A stretch of 64,000 nucleotides of DNA from Eonycteris spelaea (taxonomy: Eukaryota > Chordata > Mammalia > Chiroptera > Pteropodidae): assembly GCA_003508835.1 (NCBI GenBank), contig PUFA01000084.1, forward strand, positions 1,240,001 to 1,304,000. The letters are read 5' to 3'. A program made the position numbers and the translations under genes. This document shows, in pieces, positions 12,154 through 24,120 of this stretch. The notes beneath the pieces were generated by a model. It ran no database searches. It saw nothing but the letters and a program-made list of their open reading frames with translations, and was not told the DNA's origin. Every line of letters begins with the position of its first letter. Position 1 is the stretch's first letter.

Positions 12154-12551
12154 TGTAATGGCTGAAAAATGACTGCTAGAAATTTATTACTTGCAGGAAA
12201 ATTGCTGCTTGGCTATGCCCATGAGAACATGGCTATGTCCATAGAAACATAGGCTGTTACCCATAGGAACATAATATTCTAAACAAGCTTTCTGCTTCTG
12301 TAACCCCGCTTATGCACCTGACCTGTGAGTTGACAGGTAATGAATAGAAGAAAGATAGCGCTTTGTGTTTAGACAGAATGAAGAATGGTATTTTGGGCTT
12401 AAAAACCCTGTACCTCTACATTTTGGGGCTGCTTAATTTGAGGTCTGTGTACCCCTGGCAGACCCAGCTGGCTGAATAAAGAGTGTTTCCTGTAACTCAC
12501 TCACTGAATTCTGGTGATCCATGTGTCTTTGGGGGGCTGGCGGCCACAACG
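12154..12551 (+). mobile_element. Solo LTR of a retroviral type (about 0.4 kb)
   Basis: This block splits the antisense L1 between ctgtctttacactg and tgttttgactgatg, which are adjacent in L1. It has an AATAAA at about 12,474-12,480, followed by a GT-rich segment ending ggcggccacaac, as in the R and U5 of class I (gamma-type) LTRs. ACTG occurs at both junctions (12,152-12,155 and 12,552-12,555), consistent with a 4-bp target duplication. The exact ends are uncertain; TG...CA ends would be about 12,154 and 12,547. No internal retroviral sequence remains. Confidence 0.65.
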
Positions 12552-14590
12552 ACTGTTTTGACTGATGTTTTATGAAAAGTCTTGAAATCAGGCGCATGGC
12601 CCATTCAACTTTACTCAAGGTTGTTTGGCTGTTTCTAGGTCCTTTGCTTTACTACATAAAATTTAAAATCAACTTACAGAAGTTATAAAAATGCCTATAG
12701 TATATTGATTACATTGAACCTATTGATCAACTTGGGAGAACTGGCATAATAATAATATTGAGTGCTCCAATACGTGAATTTATTTAGGTCATTTATTTTT
12801 TTCACATTGTTTTATAGCTTTCAGTGTGAAGGTCTTGCATGTATTTGATTTATTCTTAAGAATCTAGGGGTTTTTTTGATACTATTGTAAATAAAATTAA
12901 ATGTTTTCTTACAATTATTTGCTGCTGGTATAGGAATATATATATTCTGTATATTGCCCTGTGTTCTGTGACTTTGTTATACAGTTGTGTCATTCCTTAG
13001 TATTCCTGAGGTTATTCCATGTTTTCCACAAATAAAGACAGCTTTACTTCTTCCTTTCCAACCTTTATGCTTTCTTCTTGCCTCATTATACCAGTTAGAA
13101 TCATCATTAATACGATATTGATTAAAAGTGTGGTAGGAGTGGATCTTTTGCCTTTTTACCAATCTTGAGGTGGAGAGCACTCAATATTTCAGCAATGGCC
13201 ATGATGCTAGCTGTGGGTCCTTAAATAGAGGCTTTTGTCAAATCGAGGAATTCCCTTTCTATTCCTATTTTTTTTTTTAGAATTTCTAATTATGAATAAG
13301 TGTGGAATTTTGTTGAATTTTTCTTCAATTATTGAGATAATAATGTTTTCACTTTTCCCTAACATGGTGAGTTATCAATTTTTTAAATGTTGAACCAACT
13401 TTGCATCTTTGAAGCAAATCCACTTGGTCATAATGTATTGTTCATGTAGTGCCAGATTTGTTTTGGTTACATTTTGTTAATGACTTTTGCATCTATATTC
13501 TAAGAGATATATATCTGTAAACTTATTTTGTCAGGTTTTGGTATCACAATTATACTGGTCTCTTAAAATATGATGAGAAATGTTTCGTTTTTATTTTCTT
13601 AAAAAGTTTGTATAAATTGGTGTTGGTACCCTTAAATGTTAGATGAATTCATCACTGAAACTATCTGGTCCTGGAGGTATCTTTGAGGAAGGTTTTTTGA
13701 TAACAAATTTAATTTACTTAATAGATACAGAGCTATTCAGATTTTCTTTTTACTTTTTATGTCTTTTTGTATCTTCTCTGGCTGAGAATTTAGATAATTG
13801 GTTTTAAATTTTTTATCTAACATTAGTATATAAGTTATATATTTTCTAAGAACTGCTTTAGCTGTATCCCATAAATTACAAATTTATATTTTTTCAATCA
13901 TTCAGGTCACAGTATTTTTTAATTTCCAATGTGACTTCTTCTTTGACACAAAGGTTATTTAGACATGTATTGTTTAACCTCCAAATGTTAGAGAATTTTG
14001 TAACCATTATTTTTGCTCTTGATTTCTAATTATTTATGTGGCCAAAGAACTTATTCTATAAGATTTTAGTCTTTTGAAATTTGAGACTTGTTTTATGGCC
14101 CAGAATATGGCCTATCTCTGTAAATAATCTAAGTATACTTGAAAAGAATGTGTTCTACAGTGGTTGGGCATTATTTTTTGATTAAGTCAAGGTGTAGTAG
14201 AGTTGTTGAAATCTTATATAACTTCACTGATTTCTTGTCTATTTAGGGTTATAAACAGTTAAGATTCTTCAATTTTCCGGAGAAATGATCTTTTTATCAT
14301 TATGAAGCATTCTTCTTTATCTCTGGTAATACTCCTTGCCTTGACATTTTCTTTGCCAGCTGTACCAATAGAACCACTCTAGTTTTCTATGCTAAATATT
14401 TTCTTGGCATATCTTTTTCCATCTATTTACTGTCATCCTTTATGTTTTTATAAAGATGTCTCTTACAAACACCATATAGCGGGGTTTACCTTTTTCAAAT
14501 CCATTTTCACAATCTGTGCCTTTTACTTGGAGTGTTTACTCCACTAATATTTAATATATTATAGTTGAACTTAGGCGTGCTATTTTGCTA

Positions 14591-15489
14591 TTTGTTTTCT
14601 ATTTGTCTCATCTGCGTTTTGTTTCTCCAATCCTTCCCTCATCTGGGTTAAACTTTAATATTCTCAGTCAGCCACAGATATATGGAGAAATTATCTCAAC
14701 CCTCCCAGTATCTCCTTATTAAATTTCTGGTTGGTCTGTTGCTCACCCCAACGGGGACTGCATTCTTGGGCTAACGAAACTATGGGGTTTCCCTGTTCAT
14801 TTCTAGCCAAGTTTACTGCTTTCAGTATGTAAAATCAAAAGATTTCACCCCACCTTCCCACCCTAAAACAAGTTTTCCATCCCTGGCAGCAAAGCTGCTG
14901 GGGTTGAATACTATCACCCCCATTGACTGAGCGTGGTGGGGTTAGGATTGAGAATAGTTTTAACCTAAATCTCTAGCAGCTTTTCAATTTGCTGTCCATC
15001 TCTGGCAGATTTCTAGTGCCCTAAAATGGGTATTTTTGACGATTTTATCCAGTTATATACTCTTTTGGTGAAGAATTGTTGACCTCTTCTGTCATCATTG
15101 GAAGCAGACTTTATAGTCACATTTTAATATAATTGTTAACCTTTATTAAAAGTAAAATAAACAGTGAGAAGCACATTTTTGCATTTTCTCTAAAACTTTT
15201 CTTGGCGGCTTCTTAAGTTGTTGAATGTTGTTTGTGCATGGATAATAGGACAAATTCCTTTCAGGATGTAGACAGAAAGCCCTTCCTCCCTTTATGACTT
15301 ACTCATTCCGTGATAACATTCACCAGTTGAATCACAAAATGTTAAACCTTTATTTATTAGAAATTGTTATAAACTTGGATTATGTTCTTGAAAATCCATT
15401 TCATAGCCTAAAATACAAGACATCATAAATGTTTTTCAAAACCACACAAATGTTTGCTTCTACAAACATTAAGTATGTATAATTTCATT
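14591..15489. other. Intergenic, nothing recognised
   Basis: No gene or confident repeat. It may contain further decayed L1. Confidence 0.4.
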
Positions 15490-15700
15490 CAATAAATATT
15501 TATTGTGAGATTACCATGTGCCAGAGGCTGGACCAGGCACCAGGAATAAACACAAGTGAACTCAGGAGGCACAGCTCCTGCCCTCCCTTCAGAGGTAATA
15601 GGCAAGCTGGCAAGAGAGATGGTTCCATAGGCAATTAAAATCAAGTGTGATATGTGCTATGGTAGAGGAAGTACAGGTGTTATGATGTGCCAGTATCAGT
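15490..15700 (+). mobile_element. L2-like LINE fossil
   Basis: Matches the L2 3' end pattern: caataaatatttattgtgag, ccatgtgccagaggctgg, gctcctgccctcccttca, tgtgatatgtgctatggt. Confidence 0.65.
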
Positions 15701-16169
15701 GTTTCCTCCCACATTTTTTTGTTTGTTTTTGGAATATTTGAGGCTTTATAAATAAAATATCATTAAAACCTGTACTGAAGACCTGTCTTCTATGATAAGT
15801 CTCTCTGAACGGTAAACGCCTGGGGATTGACAGTTTCCTTGGGAAAGATTTCTCTTATTCTGAATCTTGAATGAACATTAGATCACCTGGGATCCTTTAA
15901 AATAATATCCTTGCCTGACTGAACTTCTAAAGGTTCCTTTCCTTTTAAAAAAAAAAAAACAACATCATCATCAGTTAGCTTATTTACTCAATTCCAGGAT
16001 ACGTGTGTAGTGGAGTCAGAACTGTTAACCTGTACTCCCATGGGAAACAAGTTTATTAACTACAGTGCTTATGTACAGTTCCTTAGTCTTTATTCTTATA
16101 GTCTTACTCATTTCCTAAGTTACTTAGGAAAATTTTTCACCAGCTCCCTTCTGTGAACTTATATATCTG
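15701..16169. other. Intergenic, nothing recognised
   Basis: Contains only an A12 run at about 15,948. No gene seen. Confidence 0.4.
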
Positions 16170-16403
16170 TAACATAGATCTTTTTTAAAAAGAATGGCAA
16201 CCACTCATCTATCTGTTCTCCGTATCTCTAAGGCTTGAGGTTTTGTTTGTTTTCACTTTAGATTCCACATATAAGAGAGATCATATGATATTTGTCTTTC
16301 TCTGACTTCTTTTACTTAGCATAATGCCCTCGAGATCTATCCATGTTATGGCAAATGGCAAGATTTCATTATTTTTATGGTTAAATAACAGTCCAGTGTG
16401 TGT

Positions 16404-16440
<37 letters not shown>

Positions 16441-16975
16441 ACAACAATTTCTTTATCCATTCATCCATCCATGGACACTTAGATTGTTTCCACAACTCGG
16501 CTACTGTAAATAATGTTGCAATGAACATGGGGAGGGGGTTGCACATATCTTTTTGAATTAGTGTTTTCATTTTCTTCAGATAAACACCCAAAGTGGAATT
16601 TCTAGATTATATAGAAGTTCTATTTTTAATGTTTTGAGGAACTTCCATACTGTTTTCCATAATGGCTGCACAATTACATTTCTACCAATAGTGCACGAGG
16701 GTTCCCTTTGCTCCACATCCTCGACAACACTTAATTCTTGTGTTTTTTTTGCTGACAGCCATCCTAATAGGTATGAGGTGATAGCTCATGTGGTTTTGAT
16801 TTGCATTTCCTTGATGATTAATGATGTACCTGTTAGCTACCTATTTATCCTTTTTGGGAAAATGTCTATTCAGATCTGCTGCCCATTTTAAAACAGATTG
16901 TTTGGATTTTTGCTATTGAGTTATATAGGTTCTTTATATATTTTGGAATATTAGCCCCTTATAAAAATTATATCT
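16170..16975 (-). mobile_element. L1 3' end, antisense, with internal (TG)n
   Basis: Antisense L1 markers: attccacatataagagagat, tttacttagcataatgccct, tactgtaaataatgttgcaa, ccatactgttttccataatg, caatagtgcacgagggttcc, ttcctttgctccacatcc, gctattgagttatataggtt. A TG microsatellite lies at 16,397-16,438. Confidence 0.85.
16397..16438. repeat. (TG)n microsatellite
   Basis: About 20 TG units with one TA interruption, inside an L1. Confidence 0.9.
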
Positions 16976-16984
16976 TAATTGGCC

Positions 16985-17065
16985 TGATGAAAGGTCCAAG
17001 AACCAATTTTTAAAGCACTCAGATGATTTTAATATGCAACCACAGTTGAGAACCATTGTACCTCC
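16985..17065 (+). mobile_element. MER5-type hAT fragment
   Basis: gatgattttaatatgcaacc followed by cacagttgagaaccattgta is the terminal segment of a MER5 element. Confidence 0.65.
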
Positions 17066-17464
17066 CTTCTTCCAGTTTTCTCAACCTTTGGCACTTATAA
17101 TAAAAGATGCTCATTCTTCAATGGTTTTAAGTAAGTTTTCTGGGACATTCGGCTTTCTTCTACTGCTTTGATGTTTAGTAGGAAGGAAACCCTCTTGTCA
17201 ATACTTTAATATTCTTCAGAACATGGGACACTCATTCCTCGCCTTGTGGGGGGGGAAGGGATGACACACATCCATATTCTTTCTGTCCCTTACTCTCTCC
17301 CCAGAGTGTGATGGAAAAACTCATCTGATTGGTTAGAGACTGACATCTAGTGGGTCACACAGTGATAGGTGTAGTTACTTTGCCTTAAAAGCGAGAAACA
17401 TGCTCCACTAATGTCTCTCTTCCTACTATCCCGCAGCGATAGTAAAAATAGATACTTGATGCTT
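17066..17464. other. Intergenic, nothing recognised
   Basis: No gene or repeat recognised. Confidence 0.4.
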
Positions 17465-17715
17465 ATGGGGTGAGTGCTTGCTTTATGGCAGCTGCTGTTC
17501 TAAGCCTTTTACATAAATTAATTCAGCACACCCTCATACAAACTCTATGATATACATTCTATGGTCATACCATTTTAGACATGAGGAAGCTAAAGCTTCA
17601 TAAGGTTAAATAACTCAGCTGAGGATGATACAAAGCCATTGTACTGGGATTTCAATCCAGACCATCTGGCTTCAGAGCCTTCTCTTAATCCCACACCACT
17701 GCACTGCTAGGGTGT
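17465..17715 (+). mobile_element. MIR SINE
   Basis: Good MIR order: gctgttctaagccttttaca, aattaattcagcacaccctc, gacatgaggaagctaaagct, gatgatacaaagccattgta, tctggcttcagagccttctc. Confidence 0.8.
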
Positions 17716-18605
17716 TAGCTTGGCTTTGGTTCCACAGTAGTAAGCACAGCTGAAGGCCATTCACTCTCATTCCCATGCTCATTGGCATTCTCTGTTCTAC
17801 TAGTAACTGGGTCTGTGAGCCTCCAGTACTGCATAAAAATACTTCAAGTCTTCTAGGAGGTGCAACTCTATTCTCAAGTGGGTACCATGGTCTACAACTG
17901 AGGAGGAGGTGAGAGTTAATGGGGGGAGAGCCCCCTGAACTAATGTATACTTAGACTTTAATATAATTGGTCTGAACTTCAAGAATTTGAGATCTCTAAC
18001 AATTTTGTGCTAACAGTTTCTCATCCCAAAGAGATCTTTTACTCACACTACACCCTGCTTGGATTTCACCTTACCTATTCTTAAGTATTTTGAAGAGAGG
18101 CAGTGCCTTTGTTAAGTGGCACAAGGATTCTATATCTGATTATGAATCCATGCAAGGAAAGTTTTCTAATACCTCGGAAATCAGTTTATTGTGACTGTAT
18201 TGCTCTTTACCGTATTGCTCTAGCCTCCATCTACTACATGGCTCTCGTTGCCATGATAACTTGGCTTGAAACATAAGTTTGGCTCATCACTCACGGTGCT
18301 TCATTTTGAGAACAAAGGTTGTTAAAGTTGGGGTGTTTAAATTCATGCCATTACAGTTAGAAAGTTACAGTATCAGAGAAAAAGATTTCCTCTCCTGGTA
18401 AACTTCAATTAGCTAATGGGAATTTTGTAATACCTTATATGTTCCTTTTTGTCTAAACACAAAGCATGTTTGGAAGACTATGTAAAGTTTTTTTAAAGAA
18501 AATATTCTATTTTGAGTTTTATTATATGTTCTTTATTAGAAGCCATTTTAAATCCTTTTTCAAAGTAGGTACTGATTTTAACTTGAATTCACTGCTATAT
18601 AAGCA
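17716..18605. other. Intergenic, nothing recognised
   Basis: No gene, RNA or repeat recognised with confidence. Confidence 0.4.
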
Positions 18606-18608
18606 GGA

Positions 18609-18805
18609 ATGGGCAAACTATGGCCCATGGGCCAAATCCTGCCTGCTGCCAGTTTTTGTAAATAAAGTTTTACTGGAACACAGCCACATTCATTCATTTA
18701 TGTGTTATCCGTTACCCTACAACAGCAGGGTTGAGTAGCTGCAACAGAGACTGTCTGCTTACAAAGCCTAAAATAGTTGGTGTCTGGCTCTTCACTGAAG
18801 AAGTC
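18609..18805 (+). mobile_element. hAT-type non-autonomous DNA transposon, copy 2
   Basis: Near-complete copy: gggcaaactatggcccatgg, taaataaagttttactggaa, cacagccacattcattcatt, gcagggttgagtagctgcaa, caaagcctaaaatagttggt. Same family as 4560-4772. Confidence 0.75.
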
Positions 18806-19599
18806 TGCTGTGTATACAGCATCACTCCTCCCACCTTCTGTCCCACCATCTCTAACTTGCTTCTTCTCACTCCGTATTCCTGATTTTTCAATTCACTTGT
18901 GAATAATATAAACTCGTCTAGTTCAGGTTAGCATTTTTAAAGGAACAAAACAAAATTCAGTTGCCTCCTTACTTGTACAGTACTCTTCTGTTGGTGATCC
19001 TCAGGGGAGAAAAATTGCCCAGCCTTAGTTTTCCCAGGACCAGGTAAACCCTTTCAAGGTTGTATGGTTAGGTAGTTTTTTCAGCTCAGGAAACCCTTTA
19101 TTATAACTTTGATTATTGTTTCTATTCTCCTTATCTTGGTTTCTTCTTTAAGAATTCCTATTGCTTGTGGGATCGGTCATCCAGAGCTAACCTCCTTGCC
19201 ATTTTCATCTCTTTGCCCTTTCATTCCCATCCCATACTGTGTGACAACACATTTGTCAGCAACATACCAATTTTATTCTCTGTTGTGAGATTTCTGCATC
19301 CAAATGGATGTCACTGGATTTTTAATCTTTCTGTATTTTTTTCATCTTAGCCAGCTTTCTTTAATGCCAGCATCTGTTTCTTGGCCTCTGTCTGTTTTTA
19401 TTTCCTGTTTTAGTTTCCTGAGGCCATTTCTTTTTCGCCTCCCGTTAAAAACACCAAGAGGATAGTTTTTGAAGCTTTTGCTTCCTATAGTGAAGCTTTT
19501 GCTTCCTATGATATTTTCTAAGAGTGACATACCTTTTTTTTGTAAGTTGTTTACATGAGTCCCACGTTAATTTGTCGTTGATACTATTTTTTAAATTGT
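18806..19599. other. Intergenic; short tandem duplication at about 19,470-19,509
   Basis: A 21-bp unit containing gaagcttttgcttcctat occurs twice in tandem near 19,470-19,509. Otherwise nothing is recognised. Confidence 0.45.
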
Positions 19600-19739
19600 T
19601 TTTCCTATTTAAGGATCTTTAAACGAGGAAGGGTGCATTCAACCCTAATGTTTGTCAACACGCAGACTGGCAGGTTGCTCTCCAACATTACCCTCCCTCT
19701 GGGTGGTGCATGCTTATACTTCTTAGATCTCAAGCTCAG

Positions 19740-19955
19740 TGGTGAGTTGCTGTGCCATTTTTTATGTGTCGTTCCATGCTTCATTCTTCTATTCCAATGT
19801 AGATGGACATTTCGGTTTCCAGTCTGGGGTCTATCATGAATAGTATTGCTATGAAAACTCTTATCATAACTTTTGGTACACATACTCATGCTTTTCTATT
19901 AAGTATATATCTAAGAGGTGAAATTCTGGGTCATGGAATATGTATATTTTCCACC
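19740..19955 (-). mobile_element. Old L1-like fragment, antisense (weak)
   Basis: ccaatgtagatggacatttc, tcatgaatagtattgctatg and gaggtgaaattctgggtcat follow the antisense L1 3' order at low similarity. Confidence 0.5.
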
Positions 19956-20414
19956 TTAGTAGATAATGCTAATGCACTATGAATAGCAAACCAAAACTAC
20001 TCAAGAAATATCCAGTAGCATTGTTTTTGTTTGACTCAACATGCCAGCATACCTCATTAACAAAATGTTGAAATGAGACTGAAAAAATTTTCTCTTGAAG
20101 TAGAGTATCAGGGAAGCACCAAAGAGAACAAATCTCTTTCATTTGATTATTACTACTGAAAACCATTTTTAAATTATTGGGAGTTTATGAAAAATAAATC
20201 TCCTTCCTTACGAATCACACATTGACAAGCCCATAAGAGGCGCACATCTTGGGAGAAGCACAGACTACTGGAATTATTTATGATGATTGTACAGCTTCTT
20301 TTAAAAAAAGGTCATAATCTGTAAAAAAACAACACAAATGGTTATGGTTATGTCCTCTTTTTAGAAACAATCATTATCAGATCAATATATCTAGAAAATT
20401 ACTGTGATACAATT

Positions 20415-20530
20415 ACACAGAGCCCTGGTTTTAAAGTCGGACAGCCCCAGACACAGCCCAGATCTGCCACTATGAGCCAGCCCCATGGTCCAAACGTTTC
20501 TTAGTTCACGAGGTCTCAGTTTCCAAATTC
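20415..20530 (+). mobile_element. MIR SINE fragment
   Basis: gagccctggttttaaagtcg, agatctgccactatgagcca and aggtctcagtttcc match the 5' half of MIR. Confidence 0.6.
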
Positions 20531-20694
20531 TAGCACTTAAAAAAACTCTACATTAACTGGGCTATAACTGAAAAGTTAACATATGTACACTATTAAAAAA
20601 CTGAAACTGCAGAAGAATATAAACATGAGAAAAGTCAGTCTCTTTCCCTTAGTCTAACCTCCAGTCCCCAGTTTCCATGTCTAGCAACAACTAC

Positions 20695-21180
20695 TCACCA
20701 ATTTCTTGTTGATCTTTACAGAAATAGTCTGTGTATGTTGCAGGCATAATGCATGTATGTACATATTTGTGCATATACGTACGTATTTCTAACTTTTAAT
20801 TATGGAAAATGACATGTTCAGGAAAGTACAGAAAACCATTGTGCAGCTTAATGAATTCATGTAAAGTATTCATCTGTATAAATACCACCAGGTCAAGAAA
20901 TCTCATACGCTCCCACTTACTCCTTCCCAATCACAAACCTTATCTATCATCTGAAAGTAATCACTATGGTTTTTATTTGATTTTTACAGTAAACACTTCC
21001 TTGCTTTTCTTTATATTTTACCTCCTAATTATACATTCATAAACACCATAGTTTAGTACTGGTTTTGAACTTTATATAAATAACTTTTTTTTTTTTTTGC
21101 ATTTAGCCTTTTTTGAACCTTATATCTACAAGGTTTATCTATGTTGTTGTATTTAGTTCTACTTCATTCATTTTAACTCT
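20695..21180 (-). mobile_element. Old LINE-like repeat, related to 31,470-31,760
   Basis: aggaaagtacagaaaaccat, gcttaatgaattcatgtaaa, aaataccaccaggtcaagaa and gtaatcactatggtttttat belong to a common dispersed old LINE segment. Another member is in a CFAP91 intron. Family and strand assignment are tentative. Confidence 0.4.
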
Positions 21181-21187
21181 GTAGAGT

Positions 21188-21300
21188 AGAGATTTATAAA
21201 CTTTTTCTGCAAAGGGCCTGACAGCAAATATTTTAGGCTTTGTGGGCCAAAAAGACAAAATCGAGGATATTCTATAGGTACTCAAAGAGAGAAAACAAAT
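21188..21300 (-). mobile_element. hAT-type DNA transposon, copy 3 (partial)
   Basis: ataaactttttctgcaaagg and tattttaggctttgtgggcc are the reverse-orientation end of the same family as 18,609-18,805. The other end is lost. Confidence 0.65.
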
Positions 21301-22189
21301 CATCACAGTTTTCTTTATTAATAAAATTCAAATATAGTAACAATAATTGACTATATTTTTTGTAATACAGGTCTACTAATGAGAAGAATGGAACTCTTAT
21401 TTAAGAGATAACATTTTGTTTGAGGTTCAAATCATAAAAATTGATTGCACATGTTCACTTGTTAATGGTGATAGGTAATGAGATATCTCCCATCTCAGCT
21501 TTGAAAATGTCTTTCACACAGATATGTGCTGCCAATACTAATATCTATCCATGAGCATATGCTTTTAATTGTGTATATTTATTACTTAGAAGGTACTTTA
21601 AGAATTCCATTAGATTCTTCTCTTGAAATTTTTTTAACATGTCCTTACAATGAAGATTAATCACTTCCGACTGAAGGCTAGGTGGGTATGTCTTCATTGC
21701 ATGGTTAAACAGATTTCGAAATATGGAAATTCCTTTGACGTGTTTCAAGGTCAAAAACGTGGTCCTGGAAGTATAGTTTAAACTTGGAAACGATAGTCAC
21801 TGCAAATATGTGTGGGAATTGAAATCTTGCTTCTAGCTTTCATTTTGACAGTACAGGAAGCATATGAAGCAGCTTAATATCCCCAGTCCCTCTGCCTTTG
21901 GCAAGCCTGAGTGTTAGCTCATGCCCAGATATAGCCAATGCCCCAAGGAAAAGAAAACGGCCAGTGACCTGGATCAATCAGGAAGAACTCTTTACTTCTC
22001 CACCATTTTAGTTCATCTGGTCCCCTTAGTTTCCACAGCTCTCCAATGTCTCTAAAAATATGACATTTACAGTGAATCCATCCTTTTCTCTAACTATTGC
22101 AGCTGCCTATTACAGCCTACCTAGAATCAGAAGACATGACTATTTTCTGTTTCACCAATTTCTGTAATTTTAATTTATTATTTCCTTCT
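21301..22189. other. Intergenic, nothing recognised
   Basis: No gene or repeat recognised with confidence. Confidence 0.4.
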
Positions 22190-22545
22190 TTCACTTTTTT
22201 TTTTGCATCTAATTTTCTGTTATTTTTCTAATTTCTTGAAAAGTATGCTTAATCTTTTCACCTTTTCTTTTCTAATAAACACCTTTAAGACTACAATTTT
22301 CCAGCTAAGTGCCACATTAGCAGCATTCCACAAGTTTGATAAATATACAGCATTTTTGTTATTTTTCAGTTCAAAATATTTTCTACTTTCTATTCTGATA
22401 CTTTCTTTGATGAACACTTATTTACACCTGAATTTCTTAATTTCCAAACATGTAGAATTATCTTGTTATTGATTTCTAGTTTTGTTGCATTTTTATCAGA
22501 GAATATACATGATTTAAACCCTGAAATGGCTGACACTTGCTTTGC
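22190..22545 (-). mobile_element. L1 ORF region fragment, antisense
   Basis: gtgccacattagcagcattc, cagttcaaaatattttctac, atttccaaacatgtagaatt and tgttattgatttctagtttt follow the antisense L1 coding region. Confidence 0.7.
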
Positions 22546-24120
22546 GACACATTTTGTGGATAGCTGCCTTCTAGTTATGTCCTCAAGTAGCAAGAAAAGA
22601 TACAAAGAGCAAGCTCTCTTGTGTCCCTTCTTATAAGGAAACTAGTCCCATGATGATAGACCCGCCCTCATGATCTCATCTAATTCTAATTATCTCCCAC
22701 AATCCTCATCTCCAAATGCCAACATAACGGAGGTTAGTTAGGACTTCAACTTATGAATTTTGGGGTGACACAATTTAGTCCATAACATTCCATACCTGCC
22801 CCCCAAATTCACATCATGCTCACTTGAAGAATACATTCATTCCATCTCAACAGCTCCAAAGCCTTAACTCATTGAACGTCAACTCCAAAGTCTAGAGGCC
22901 AAAGTCTGATCTAAATATTATCTAAATCAGATATGGGGGAGACTCAAGGTATGATTCATCTTGAGGTAACGTTCTCCTGCAGCTGTGAACCAGACAAGTT
23001 ACCTGCTTCCAAAATGCAAGGGTGGGACAGGCACAAAATAGACATTTACATTTCGAAAGGGAGAAATCAAAAGAAGGAGTAATGGGACTCAAGTAAGTCC
23101 AAAGCCCAGTCAGGCAAATTCTATTGGATCTATTGAGATAATCCTTTTGGCTCATTGTCCTGCCTTCCAGGTCACTGGAATGGCAGCATAACTCCTACAG
23201 CTCGCTAGATGGCCCTGCTTCTTCAGCTCTGCTGTGTGCCCCCCTCATGGCTCTCTGTGGTGATCCCATCACTACAGCTCTGCTAGGGCAGGGTTCTATG
23301 GGTGGTCCCACCCTTAAGATTCTGAGCAGCAGCCATCTGACCTGTTGAAACTGAGATAGTGGCCCTGATAATCTCTGGATCATCTTCAGGGTTATTTATC
23401 CCTCTTCTTGAAGAATTGTGCACATTTGCAGGATAATAGCTCTATCTTCTCATCCTGTCAAATCCAAGAAGTCTGACAGTCTCCTTCATTTCATCCTGTC
23501 TCCAACACTTTCATTTCAAATTGGCAGAATTCCTACTCTTATACTCCCATAAGTTCTTTATCAAATAGCTGCTCAGCAACGTCCTTTGTGTACTTTCTCA
23601 TCTTTTGGAATATGGATAGGCTAAGATCTTCAAGTTCTTGTTCCTTTTTGCTTAACAATTACTTATTCATCTCTGCTTTCACATTTTACTATAAGCAGTC
23701 AGAAGGAACCAAATTGCTCCTTTAACACTTTGCTTAGAAACTTTCTCAGCTAAATATGCAATTTCATTGTGCAAGTTCTACCTTACAGAAAACATTAGAA
23801 TGAAGTTCAGCCAAGTTCTCTGCCACTTTATAACATGGACTGCCTTTCCCCCATTTCTGATAACATATTCCACACTTCTGTCTCAGATCTCACTAGAACT
23901 GCCCTTAAGACCCATATTTTTAGCATGTGCTTCAAAATTCTTCCCTCCATCCATTACCTAGTCCCAAAGCTACTTTAATGTGTTCAGGCATTTTTTAGAG
24001 CAGATCTCCACTCTTGGTACCAAAATCTATCTTAGTCAGATCAGGTTGCCATAACAAAATACCATAGATTGGGTGGCTTAAACAACAGAAATTTATTTCC
24101 TCACAATAAGGGAGACTAGA
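22546..24120 (-). mobile_element. MaLR element: LTR, internal region and partial second LTR
   Basis: The lower end (about 22,560-22,785) is an antisense MLT1/MST-type LTR with ccgccctcatgatctcatct and cttataaggaaactagtccc. Positions 22,790-24,030 follow the known MaLR internal order in antisense: cataacattccatacctgcc, caactccaaagtctagaggc, gcctgcttccaggtcac-like spacing, and ctcttggtaccaaaatct at the end. At 24,035-24,110 the second LTR starts with aggttgccataacaaaatac and ggtggcttaaacaacagaaa. This is an old ERVL-MaLR retrotransposon without retroviral genes; the second LTR is truncated. Confidence 0.75.

Larger units (their letters stand above)
11830..14590 (-). mobile_element. L1 5'/middle region, antisense, interrupted by a solo LTR and an A-rich insert
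   Basis: Antisense L1 blocks occur in order: ttttttccagcatcattt, aagtcttgaaatcaggcg, tttctaggtcctttgc, gtatcccataaattacaa, gacttcttctttgacaca, tcttacaaacaccatatagc. All frames are broken. An LTR splits it at 12,154-12,551 and an AAAAT-rich stretch lies at about 12,014-12,085. This is a different copy from the L1 at 38,150-44,640. Confidence 0.75.
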
